A stretch of 64,000 nucleotides of DNA, taken from Ilyonectria destructans (taxonomy: Eukaryota > Ascomycota > Sordariomycetes > Hypocreales > Nectriaceae). Under the pieces are notes generated by a model, which was not told the origin of the DNA, ran no database searches, and worked only from the letters and a program-made list of their open reading frames with translations. Positions 54,747 through 64,000 of the stretch are shown here, piece by piece. Positions within the stretch are counted from its first letter, which is position 1. Each line of letters starts with the position of its first letter. The position numbers were made by a program, and so were the translations under genes. Location of the stretch: contig JAHEWK010000020.1 of NCBI GenBank assembly GCA_020740775.1, forward strand, positions 620,001 to 684,000, read 5' to 3'.

Positions 54747-55088
54747 TATATTGATGGGCGGTGCAAGATGCAACGTATGTACGAATCTAGCGTGATTGGA
54801 GTTTATAGTTGTGTGGCGTTATGACATTCAAAGGAGGTATTAATAGTGGTATTGTCTTCTCAGAGCGGTAGTACAATGAAGTCTTGGATCCTATTATGAA
54901 TGAAAGACTCATATTCCATTATTGACGTTGTCCTCCCATCTTGTTTGGTGTCTTGTTCCGAAAACCCTCACAACTCTTTGGAAATACACATATGCTAGCG
55001 GAATCAGTTAAGAAAACCAGACAGTTCGGTCATGTCCAACGAGTGGTCCCTAAGCTAGGTGCGACATTCGAGGCTGGAATAATTTAGA
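54747..55088. other. Short gene-free stretch
   Basis: 3' flank of the HET gene; nothing recognised. Confidence 0.5.
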
Positions 55089-55540
55089 TTGAAGCTGCAA
55101 GCCGTCGAAACTGCAGTCCACGACAGACGAGCCAATACCACCCCCCTTACGCCGAGCGGACTCAGTACCTCGACACCCCAAGAAGTCAGCATCCCAGTTC
55201 CCGAACAGAAACCCACCCAACGACCACGCCCTCGACTCCCCGATCCAGCCCTTTACGAAGGAAAGAAGAGTACATGGCGTGGATGGAAGCTGGAGATGGA
55301 GAACAAGCTACATGAAGACGGCGATGCACTGGGCAGCTCTATGTCACAATTCAAGTATGTGATAGAATGTCAGGGAGTAACGGAGCGGGAGTGAAGAGTA
55401 GACTGGGCGGAGTAGTGTTACAATCCATCCAGCGCCGCTTTTCGGCTATACCTCCAACTAGAGAATCTTGCTAGCCCTGTACGTCTCTTCCAGTCAATGG
55501 CACGCTGGTTCCTTACGCTGACCTCTCTAGACTGTCCCTC
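55089..55540 (+). pseudogene. Retrotransposon gag-like fragment
   Basis: The first 101 codons end in PRPRLPDPALYEGKKSTW then RGWKLEMENKLHEDGDAL, the LPDP-x-x-(F/Y)-x-G..W..K(L) pattern of fungal gag proteins. After the stop at 55392 another frame continues GVKSRLGGVVLQSIQRRF, so the gag is frameshifted. No protease, RT or LTR is seen nearby. Confidence 0.5.
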
Positions 55541-55686
55541 ACTTCGATTGCAGCTCTGCCCTAGTGAAACCTTATGCTCTGGCGGAACCCCACGTCATGG
55601 ATCGCGGTTTGCGGTGTTGCCTGGCACAACGACTAGAAGCGACGGGATGGACCACCATCTGAGTTCTAGGACGCCGTCGCCCCTTT

Positions 55687-55892
55687 ATGAGAAGAACACG
55701 GAGAACGATGAGAACGATGACAAGCGAGTCAAGCTGCTACTCGAGAAGGGCGCCGACGTCGAGTCCAAGGAGGGATATGGTGGGACGCCGCTATGGCGGC
55801 CGTCAGGAATGGGCACGAGGCCATCGTCAAACTGCTTCAACGAAAATCTCGATAACTATGAGACCACACTCTTCTTTCCTTCCGGAAAATAG
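55687..55892 (+). pseudogene. Ankyrin-repeat scrap
   Basis: VKLLLEKGADVESKEGYGGTPL is one ankyrin repeat; NGHEAIVKLLQRK, the start of the next, is present in a shifted frame. Fragment of the large fungal ankyrin family. Confidence 0.65.
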
Positions 55893-56010
55893 TACTTGCA
55901 TGGCCTGTTACAAGCAATAAGAGCCTTCAATACCTTGATCTCGCCTTCCCGAACCCATTCCTACCGCGGGTAGCAAAGTAGCGCTTGCTCCCTTCCCCAC
56001 CTAATATTAG

Positions 56011-57246
56011 CAACTCTCTCCTGTAAAAATTCTTCCTGACTAGCGGCTGTTAGCACTAGTGTGGAAAATTTTGCAGGCCCACCAAAATTTGGCTGCTACA
56101 GCAGTTGGTGCCCTTCGGGCACTAACACCGCAATAAAGGAAGGATTGAGAGAGTTGACTTCCTTTACGCAGCAGCCACGGCCACAGCCCAAGGGCTCCGG
56201 CCACGATCGGAGCCTGCTGCCCTGACCAGCTGGGCAGCTAAGATAGCAGCAGACCCACAGCACGGCTTGCGGGGGCCAAACGACACCGCTGTGGCTCTTA
56301 TACATGCTGTAATGCTGGTTCAGACCTCGCAGCAGGTATAGCTACCGCAGCCAGCCAACAGCAGTCACGACACCAGCTTCAATCTAGGTGGGCGTCGACC
56401 TCTGCCCTGATCTCTACGACTCGGCACTTAGGTATATAAGGCTATATCTTAGTCTTAGTACCTGCTTGGGCCTCTGGGCCTGAGCTGCCTTGGCCTCCGG
56501 GCCTCGGCACCTAGGTGTGTAAGGCCACCGCGTCTTACTACCCTACCTGCTTAGACCTCTGGGCCTAAGCTGCCCTGACCTCTGTGTCTCGGCATGTAGG
56601 TGCATAAGGCCACCGCGTCTTAGCACCTGCCTTGGCCTCTGGGCTAAGGCTACTATGACCTCTGGGTCTTAGATGCCTCGATCTATGGATCTTGGCTGTG
56701 AATCCAGGTCTACAAGAGGTCACAGAATCGGGCTACTTGTAGGCATCAGGGTTCTGGCTTGATGGCCCTGATCAATGGATGCTAGCTGCAGTGGTTTTTC
56801 CCTCTGAGTTCCCGCGAGGTTTTCCCATCTGCAGTTATTCCTATCATACGGATCTCGATTTCTGGAGGTTTTGAATGCCGGCAGGCAGGAATAGGAATAC
56901 TGGAGAATTCCAAGCTGGTTAATAAATATGGGTATGCTGACACCCGCCCTGAAAATCCGCTGACGGATATCGGGCTCGAAATAATAGGTCAAATAGGGCC
57001 TCTTAATTGCTAGATGGAAGAGGAAGAAGGATTGCAATCTCAGCTCGTGTGTGGATTATACGGGATGCGGACTGCAGGTCCGAGCTACGGGCATTATGGC
57101 CTATAGCTCCGGCCCCGGGTTACTGTACTTAGGTTTCTTCAGCTGTTGACACCAGCCTAGCACGTCATCTTGCCCCTTTGGGGATTCTGTAGATATCTCA
57201 AGTAGATGTCTTCATGACGGTAATTAATCAACAACAACAACAACAA
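56011..57246 (+). mobile_element. Non-LTR-type retroposon insertion with target duplication and CAA tail
   Basis: A 15-bp direct repeat, CCCACCTAATATTAG, flanks the insertion (55996-56010 and 57247-57261). The inserted DNA ends in a (CAA)n simple repeat (about 57226-57246) immediately before the right copy. A long target duplication plus a 3' simple-repeat tail is the hallmark of LINE-type target-primed insertion. No reverse transcriptase is visible in 1.24 kb, so this is a 5'-truncated or SINE-like copy. Holds an internal three-unit repeat. Confidence 0.8.
56421..56668 (+). repeat. Three tandem units of about 83 bp
   Basis: Units begin TCGGCA at 56421, 56504 and 56589 and share TAAGGC, CTTAG/CTTAC, ACCTGC, CCTCTGGGCC and GCTGCC in order. 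Diverged by substitutions. Lies within the retroposon insertion. Confidence 0.8.
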
Positions 57247-57261
57247 CCCACCTAATATTAG

Positions 57262-58519
57262 GCTATTTGGGCTTGGACCCGGCAGCTATGGCAGTTGTAA
57301 CAGCACACTGTCTAATTTTTAATAACTTTGTTAGAGGTGGGTCGAAGGGGTCCAGGTCCATTTATAGCCGTGATCTCTTGGCTTCACGTGTGCAGAGTGT
57401 TGCGACTTAAGCCGATTCTAAGTTTAATGTGCCACAGGCATCGGGCTGATTTTACAGCGCGTGATGTCAAGTTTGAGTCGGGTACTGCGATTTTAGCTTA
57501 ATCATATATATTAACTACTCTAGAACACGTTTAAGGTGATTAAACGTAGTATACACAAAGTGCATGGGCATATTCAGGTCCAGTTAAACATCGCCACAGC
57601 TCAATAAGACGTTTCACAGCAGGCGCATACCAGTATATCTAACTGGTTAGGTACTCTTGTCTCGAAAAAGACGGACGGATCCCCAAGAATTAACGCTAGG
57701 TTGTTAGCAAGATACATGGATGCTTCATTAGGGTTAAGTACTACCCCTCCGCTCGTCGCTGCGTTCAATCCCCGGGGGGGCGGGGGGGTTGGTAATAGTT
57801 ATTCCCAATACTTTATTATGCAGCTTAGGTAGTCAGAAGACAGCATACAGTTTTTCCAGGATTGAGGCCGCTTGGTGTTGTCGCACTGGGAGTTAAGGCT
57901 TGGCAGGCATTCATCGCGTTTACTAGGTTTTAAGAAGTCGATCCTTGAAATTTGACAACTTCCCTCACCGGCCAGAGTGCTTCTAGCTAGTACGTCTAGC
58001 CGTCGCTGAGGGAGTTTCGTGTCTATTATCAATGAGTTGTACATGTTCATATTTGCTCATATTTTTACAGTCTCCAAAACCAGTTCCGGGATAGACATCG
58101 GGATGGGAACGAATATGCGACATGAACCGACCAAAGCAACGAGGCACCAGTCCCGGCTGGGATCGCATAAACTGCACATTGATTTACATCGGAAAGACAG
58201 AAGCTGCCGTCGGCAACCATGCACTTGCAAACACACTCGAATCGATTCAGGCGGAACTCTGCAGCTCGACACCCTGGAACTGACGGGGCTCGTGATCATG
58301 GTCAATGTGAGCGGTTCTCTGCATCAAGGCGCCAGAGGTTGTGGGCGCATGATACGGAGTGTCAGAGGTCTCGCCCAAGTCGTGATGATGAGTTTCGTTC
58401 TTCTCAGGCAAGTTGCCAGCATCTCCGGCATAACCCCGTCGACCAACGCCAGCCCAAAAGGCTCTGTCCTCGCTTTGGGGACCCCAACCCCAGCCAGCGC
58501 CTTCTTGGATGGGAAGGTG
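57262..58519. other. Gene-free stretch
   Basis: AT-rich, with a G-rich run near 57773-57790. Short frames only; plus-strand frames beyond 58019 are antisense shadows of the phosphatase gene. Confidence 0.5.
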
Positions 58520-59647
58520 CTAGTATCGGAAGGCATAAATGGCGGTGATGGTGCCCATGAAGAAGCCGAAGAGGATATCAAAACAGTGGTGCCGGAAATC
58601 AAACCACCGCGAGGAGACGATGAAGACGGCGACGCAGAAAGGCATGAGGGTGATGATAAGGTGGTAGATAGGGGGCGCAGCAGCTTGGCGACGCAGAGAC
58701 TGGACCTTGGCGTTTCGTCGCGCAACCATTTTGCCGTTAAAGGGCGAGGAAGTCGCAGAGTGGTCGTCTGGAAAGCCCCGAGCCCGGGTTGGCTCATCAG
58801 GATCGACCTCCGAGCGCATGCGGGACGGGAAGGCAGCGTGGGTGGTGCGATCAGCAGAGATCAAGGCTGGAACGACGAAGGGAATGGTGACGGCAAACTT
58901 GCTAGCAAGGAATAGGGACGTGTAGATGAGACCAGCAGCGGAGGACGAGGAGTGACCGCTGGGATAGCTTCGGAATCCGTCATTAAGCTTGTACGAGTCC
59001 TTCTGCTGACAGATGTCAGCCGAGAACAGGTGGCCGTTCATGCTTTCGCCGGCAAACCCTCCAACGACGTATTTTTGGGTGTTCTCGGTGTCGGGTTCGC
59101 ATCGCGAGAGCAAGTCAGGGCGAGGCTTGCCGTACATGTTCTTCATACCCTCAGTGAAGAACCATGCTGACACAAGAGCTAACGCAAGACCCAGCCAACC
59201 CACGTGGAGCTCCCAGAGCTTTCGCTTCCATATCAATGTCTTGGGAGTGTCTTTGGGCACGGTTGGGCCAGGCACGAAGATGATGGCGACGATAGGCAAT
59301 GATGCAAATTGGGACCACGGCGCAAAAAATGAGCAGTAAGAAGGAAGGAACGGTCTCGTGCTCTGTGAAAGGAAATCTGTTTTCGAGTCGACGTTAGCCG
59401 TAAGTGCCCTGAAGAAAGTTGCATCAGACAGACGCAAGGGGGGGACGAACGAGATGTCGGGGTCGACGAGGGAGAATGGCCGTGTTTTAGGCTCGATCCG
59501 CCCGAGCAAGGCAGCGATGGCAGCGACGACGATGAGAAACAGCCAATCAAAGGCGTAAGAGAAGAGCAAACGGATTGAGATGTGGCCGCCTCGTGCGCTG
59601 AGAGCGAAACGTATCCCTGAACCCGCCATCTTGTGCTGGGGGAACAT
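58520..59647 (-). CDS. PAP2-superfamily lipid phosphatase, one frameshift
   Basis: Likely removes phosphate from phosphatidic acid or related lipids (DPP1/LPP-like), in a multi-pass membrane setting. Exon 1 59647-59451, 74-nt intron 59377-59450 (GTTCGT..GGCTAAC..AACAG), exon 2 from 59376; splicing gives DPDISFPFTEHETVP, the family pattern. The three catalytic motifs are present: KNMYGKPRPD, SYPSGHSSSS and SRWFDFRHHCFDIL. Hydrophobic segments lie before, between and after them. After the intron the frame must drop one base near 59288-59292 to pass from FCAVVPICIIA to IVAIIFVPGPTVP, so the gene is one base from intact. Reading straight through the intron also stays open, by chance. The in-frame ATG at 59629 is an alternative start. 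Confidence 0.82.
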   Translation of the reverse strand: MFPQHKMAGSGIRFALSARGGHISIRLLFSYAFDWLFLIVVAAIAALLGRIEPKTRPFSLVDPDISFVPPLRLSDATFFRALTANVDSKTDFLSQSTRPFLPSYCSFFAPWSQFASLPIVAIIFVPGPTVPKDTPKTLIWKRKLWELHVGWLGLALALVSAWFFTEGMKNMYGKPRPDLLSRCEPDTENTQKYVVGGFAGESMNGHLFSADICQQKDSYKLNDGFRSYPSGHSSSSAAGLIYTSLFLASKFAVTIPFVVPALISADRTTHAAFPSRMRSEVDPDEPTRARGFPDDHSATSSPFNGKMVARRNAKVQSLRRQAAAPPIYHLIITLMPFCVAVFIVSSRWFDFRHHCFDILFGFFMGTITAIYAFRY

Positions 59648-61377
59648 TCTCGCGGAGAAGAAGGGAAAGGAGGGGAGAGACTAAGGCGGGCCTTTATGTG
59701 TCATTGTGTTGCTGTAATTTTTGACCTTGTGGGCTTCGCGGGAAACGTTGACGGATGTCGGCACCTTTGTCTGTCCGTTGGCACACAGGCAACGTCAGGT
59801 CCGGGGGCTGGTCGGGCCGGTCGGGATCGTTAAAACGGCGACGGGTTAGGAACTTTAGCTTATAGTAGCTTAGGTGACGGCGACAAAGAGCGCTCTTTAG
59901 GATCAACCGTTAGATGCAGATCTTAGTCCAAGAAAGAGGGCGGCTGGTGAAACAACACCAGGTTACGGACCTATGGCGGGTTTAGCATTGTTCTTTAGTG
60001 GCTTAGCTGATTGCTTGGCAATTATTCTGATTACGAAGCCCTCTGCCCACATTTGACTCCTTTCAACCTCGCGCTCTAGGTTTAGCGTGGGTGCTGCTGC
60101 AGGGTTACTTGTCGGCTGGGTTTAAACTTACCCTGGACCTTAGGTAGTAAGTATTTTCCGAGCTACGGTCGGCAGATGGGCATGGAATCATGCGGCGCCC
60201 CTTATGGCCCCCCCTCTTCTCCCTTTCGTTATTTGCCAAGAGATCGCCAAGAGATCGCCAAGAGATCGCCAAGAGATCCCGTTTCTCTGCGCCATGCTAC
60301 GCTACCCGTTCATGTTGGGCAGCAACTGGTTTTCCAGGGGTTTCGAACCAATACGTCAGCTTGCGTGGCTTGTGAGGCAGTGCGAGGCCGAGCTCATGCC
60401 AAGATCGCTCTAGACCAGTCGCGTTCCCAGCAATGCACCATGTGTCGCCATTATCTCCAATAAATCATGGCTGTTAGTGAAGGGAGCGGCGCGTTGGAGG
60501 TACTGGGGCGGATCAATGCGTTGGGCTAACGCGGGCATGAGATTATGGTTGCACGTTTCAAGGATAAAACGTCCGTGATTAGCAATAGAGTAGCTAGGTA
60601 TAGGATAAGCTCGTTAGGCAGAAGCTCGAAAAGCCCAGTTGGTGTCTCTATTCATTTGAACTGCTTCCCCTGGAGCGGGCGAGTGGCTGCGCAAAAATCA
60701 TTTTTCCACTTGCAGGTTAGTCTAGAGTGGAGACCTGACAAAATGAACCGGGGGATTCCGGCGCTAGAAGTAGTTAGCAATGTAGCCCGTGCATTGACAA
60801 GGTGGATGGTTGAGGCGACTCTTCGGATCTCGAATACCCTCCCTCCGCTTTGACGTGTAGACCAACAGTCCATCATGCTTACCGTTACATTGGCGGTGCC
60901 GTGATCCGGAATCAGAGGCCCTTGTGCGCAAGTGGAGTCAGATTCCCCAAGTCGTGGAGCCTCTGAGACGAGATGAAAAGGCCACAACACCTGGATGTGG
61001 GCTGTCGGGCGGTAACAACAAGAGGGGCATTGATACATTCAAAGCTTCTAGCCCCAAAGACTCCCAATGTGCTCCCGACTGGATGGTAATATCCTAGGTG
61101 CGCAAAAGCGCCCCAGCCACCACTGTGGCCAGATTTTGCTCCTTGTAGTATGTTACATGCCAGGGGGAGACGGAACGGGCTTCGGGCGTGACAGGACGTA
61201 TTACTTGTCAGGGCAGCACAGCCTCACTAGGTCTGGTTAAGTGGCAATTGCCTTTATGCAACTACTGGAGATGCGTTGATGGAACCATGGCCGGGATATT
61301 TATTAAAAGAAATATGCTCCAGACAACGTTCCATGGATGCAGGTATAATGTCCTTCCCGACCGACAAAAACCATGTA
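59648..61377. other. Gene-free stretch with an 11-bp minisatellite
   Basis: Promoter side of the phosphatase gene, then unassigned sequence. Plus frames around 60176-60463 are open in all three frames because of the 11-bp repeat. A minus frame at 60652-61038 has no family resemblance. Confidence 0.5.
60235..60278 (+). repeat. 11-bp tandem repeat, four units
   Basis: Four perfect copies of GCCAAGAGATC. The unit is not a multiple of three, so each frame reads the same cycling peptide. Confidence 0.92.
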
Positions 61378-62171
61378 ATGATGTCAACTGTCGAGGAAAA
61401 GCCCAAGAAGTGGACGAGGGCAAAGGCCCCCAGAGTGAGAACTGGCTGTAAAACATGGTACACCAAGCAAACACTTGTCTTCCCCATTACATGATGGAAT
61501 CCGCTAACTGGGAATCAATAGCAAGTTCGTGATCCTTGGCAGCAACTTACCCCAGGAATCCGCGGTGACATTGCTAATTTGCGCTAAATAGAATCCGCCA
61601 TCTCAAGTGCGATGAAGGGAAGCCTCACTGCCTTCGATGCGAACAGGACGGCCATGTATGCGACGGCTACGAAGTCATCCTGGGTCGCAAGTCCAAGGCC
61701 AGGAAGAGCGAATCTCCGCCCCAGGAATTACAGGTCCTCACAAGACGACACAAAGAAACCACTCCGGCCCGGGTTTCTTTGCCTTCCAGATTGATCGCCG
61801 ATGTCTCTCGACTGCCGATGAAAATGGACCTGTATCACCGTGGTCGAACGTGTACCGTTCAAGATCTTGGAACTGCTTTGATGCCGACCAACTTCACGCA
61901 TTGGCCCAGGTTGCCCTTCCAGACGCATGCCGATGACTCGGTCCTAGTCCAGCCATCCCAAGAACCCCAGGGCAGACTCACTTCCAGGCCACAGCCTCCC
62001 AGCACTCTGTCCCAGCTCGATTCTCCGTCCCGGCCGTGGCCGTCCGCTTTCCCTTCCCTCGAGGCTGATTTGCCTTCAGGCCGTGCTAGCTACTGCGATC
62101 ATGACTATGCTCCACAGCCCTCCACCAGCCATGGGCTGTACTTTTTCCGGCGGCCCCTGAACAAAAGCTGA
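61378..62171 (+). pseudogene. Zn(2)-C6 transcription factor, N-terminal part only
   Basis: Exon 1 61378-61457 (MMSTVEEKPKKW..KAPRVRTGCKT), intron 61458-61591 (GTACAC..CTAAATAG), exon 2 from 61592 (IRHLKCDEGKPHCLRCEQDGHVCDGYE). Together this is the six-cysteine zinc cluster C-x2-C-x6-C..C-x2-C-x6-C, but the second cysteine codon is split by the intron as TG plus the first base of exon 2, which here is A, giving TGA. A C or T there would give cysteine. The frame then runs to 62171 through Ser/Pro-rich sequence and stops, without the usual fungal regulator middle domain. So it is a damaged and truncated gene, unless another acceptor is used. Confidence 0.68.
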
Positions 62172-63839
62172 CAACGAGCGGCTCGGCGAAAGTACCACCC
62201 CCGGTGGCTATAACCGCAAGACCTTTGATGCGGTCGACAAATTCTCGCATTTGTTAAGACTGTTTGGCGTCAGTTCACCTGGATTTGAACCACTACCTAT
62301 AGTGATTCTTGCACAAGTTAGAGCTACTACAATGCTGCCTTCTGAGTAGCTGAGCAGTTACCAACAATATTGAACTGCGGATTGAGGTGTCTTGCAGCCG
62401 GTGGACACGACATGTTTTCACTAAGCTGTTTCTTGCATCGTTTTATGCGGTTGACATGATTTTCCTCATTTTGCACATGCACCACTCGCATTGACGTATT
62501 ACTTTGTTAATCACATGTCTATGCAGGAGACAGCACGCCATCTCCTATAAGTGGTCGACGCGATTCGATGGAGCGGAAGTCATTGCAAATGTAGGCCCTG
62601 CAATTATCCATACAATGTTACATGCCGTTGGCCTCATGTTCTGACAGTTCACAGAGGCTCATCCGTTATCTTATTCAACTTCTTCACCTGAAAGGCCCTC
62701 CTGCATTATTGAGGCCATCAGTATGCGACGTGGCTGAACCAAGCCCGCATCTTTCCCGGACAGGGCTTTCGCTGCAAAATTCCCCCACCGGTTTTTAGCG
62801 CTACTGCGTGCCGTTGCGCCCCCTCCAGACACCCGAAAAGTTCACCTGGGGCACCAGCCGCAGTGCCCGCCCCGGCGCCCCGCGCCCCTCCCTCCCCCTC
62901 CCCCTCGCTGGAAATCCTCGAGATAACAATTGGGCGATCATAGAAATGGAAGCAGGGTCATCCGAACCAGCGTCTGAAACAGGCAGCCGTGTCGCCAAGC
63001 CTCTATATCTTCAGCGGTCAAAGTCACTCCAGCTGGCTGGGAGTGGTCATACTCAAATCATTGCTTTTTTCTCTGGCCAGGACTTTTGAACCATGCCTCC
63101 GTACTAGGAGAATTCCCGCTCCTCTTATGATATACAAACACGCACTAAAAGGTAAATCCAGTGATACGCACAGATGGAGTCAAGGGTAGAAGAACGGGGC
63201 TGGGAGCCACACATCATAGTCGGCGCGATCAAGGTCCAAACAGCAATTATGAGCCAAGGCTTCAGCCATCGGTAGATGTTTGTAGCGATAGCGCGGATGT
63301 CTCGGGCAGTGCTCGGCAAGTAACAGGGTCCCGGGTCCAGGGTCGGCGCAGATCAAAGCGACCTGGCCTGGCTTGAACTGCGAATTGAAGGTGTAATTAA
63401 TGACGATTTCGGTCGGCGGCACCCAAGGGTATCTTAGCCCTTGTTACTACCGGGTTGCACATTGTTGTGGTTGCATTAATGCAAGAATGAGAAGGGGGCT
63501 AAAAGCAGCGTTGAAAAATTGGGTCTAGTTTCCCTGTGGTGAACAGTACGACGGGTTGGATCATAACTTTGCAGCCCACTTGTAGTATGGCAAAACGTAG
63601 AAGATGAGTTGGTGTGGCAGGGCTTAAGAATGAGAGACGCTATGGACGGAGTACCTTCGACTAGTAGCGTGTGATGTGTGATATAAGGCGGTTTGACAAG
63701 TCACAATGCTGGGGACCCTCGCTTGCGACCCCTGTGATCCTCAGGGGCAGGCCAAAAGGGGAAATCTCGAGGCAAGGGTGGACGAGTCGAATACTGTGAG
63801 CGGTCCAGCACTCTCAATAGTCTAGACCATTTAGACTAT
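62172..63839. other. Gene-free stretch
   Basis: A minus-strand GGTTCAAATCC word (62281-62291) matches a tRNA B box, but no full cloverleaf could be drawn. An 80-codon minus frame (63180-63422) starts with GTG and is unassigned. Near 63816-63840 AATAGTCT..AGACTATT form a small inverted repeat beside the MITE. Confidence 0.45.
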
Positions 63840-63841
63840 TA

Positions 63842-64000
63842 GTCCAGACTACACCGTCACCCAGAACAACGCTGCTATCAATTCAATTCAAAAGCAAAAA
63901 TAAGAGCATCCGATTGGTCAATTTTTATCCCCACCAGTTAGAATGCGGTATTGATTGCTTTTGACTTGAATTGATACAGCGTTGCGAGTGTAGTCTGGAC
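63842..64000. mobile_element. MITE of about 159 bp at the window edge
   Basis: Inverted ends GTCCAGACTACAC (63842-63854) and GTGTAGTCTGGAC (63988-64000), extended inwards with mismatches through AACGCTG, TATCAATTCAA and CAAAAGCAA. Preceded by TA (63840-63841); the matching TA would be the first two bases after this window. No coding capacity. Confidence 0.85.

Noticed and set aside
60176..60463. Three overlapping plus frames with repeated RDRQEIAKRS-type peptides
   Set aside because: Explained by the 11-bp tandem repeat being open in all frames.

Overview
The window looks like nuclear DNA of a filamentous ascomycete (Pezizomycotina, most likely a sordariomycete). Evidence: short 50-105 nt introns with GT..AG ends and CTAAC-like branch sites, fungal-only families (HET domain, Ecl1-type zinc protein, Zn(2)-C6 and ATF/CREB-type bZIP regulators, fungal PD-(D/E)XK nuclease family, DUF7703-type membrane protein), and stop codons of the C-to-T type left by repeat-induced point mutation (RIP). 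No rRNA, CRISPR array or convincing tRNA was seen. The gene-poor, transposon-rich layout resembles an accessory or subtelomeric compartment.

Layout. 1-3.3 kb: relic of a CENP-B/pogo-type transposase between diverged direct repeats. 3.3-6.9 kb: a membrane RING-H2 gene on the minus strand whose intron holds a complete, apparently intact pogo/Tc1-type transposon. 7.8-8.4 kb: a fungal hypothetical gene. 8.5-15.3 kb: a large Helitron (Rep plus Pif1 helicase) split by one frameshift. 15.4-17.1 kb: a BTB gene fragment abutting a frameshifted bZIP gene. 18.6-22.9 kb: Ecl1-like gene, C2H2 regulator, DUF3435 (tyrosine-recombinase family) relic, partial APH-type kinase. 24-29 kb: two MITE-like elements, an imperfect palindrome and an intact Crypton. 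30-38 kb: two multi-pass membrane protein genes flanking an alcohol-oxidase relic fused to a mutated piggyBac. 39-43 kb: an internally deleted Helitron and a second bZIP copy. 43.5-49 kb: degraded SCOC-like gene and a YANK-type protein kinase with one extra G. 49-50.8 kb: hAT relic and a second MITE copy. 51-55 kb: PD-(D/E)XK gene and HET gene. 55-57.3 kb: gag and ankyrin scraps and a non-LTR-type insertion with a 15-bp target duplication. 58.5-62.2 kb: PAP2 phosphatase and a truncated Zn(2)-C6 regulator. A MITE reaches the right edge.

The host genes do not form an evident pathway or cluster; the window is best read as a patchwork of regulators and incompatibility or membrane genes broken up by at least six transposon classes. 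Several otherwise good genes differ from an open frame by a single base, often in a short homopolymer, so either many genes are young pseudogenes or the assembly carries indel errors. The clearest new observation is the transposon that landed on the TA of a 3' splice site, splitting branch point from acceptor in the RING gene. No complete undescribed system could be demonstrated from sequence alone.
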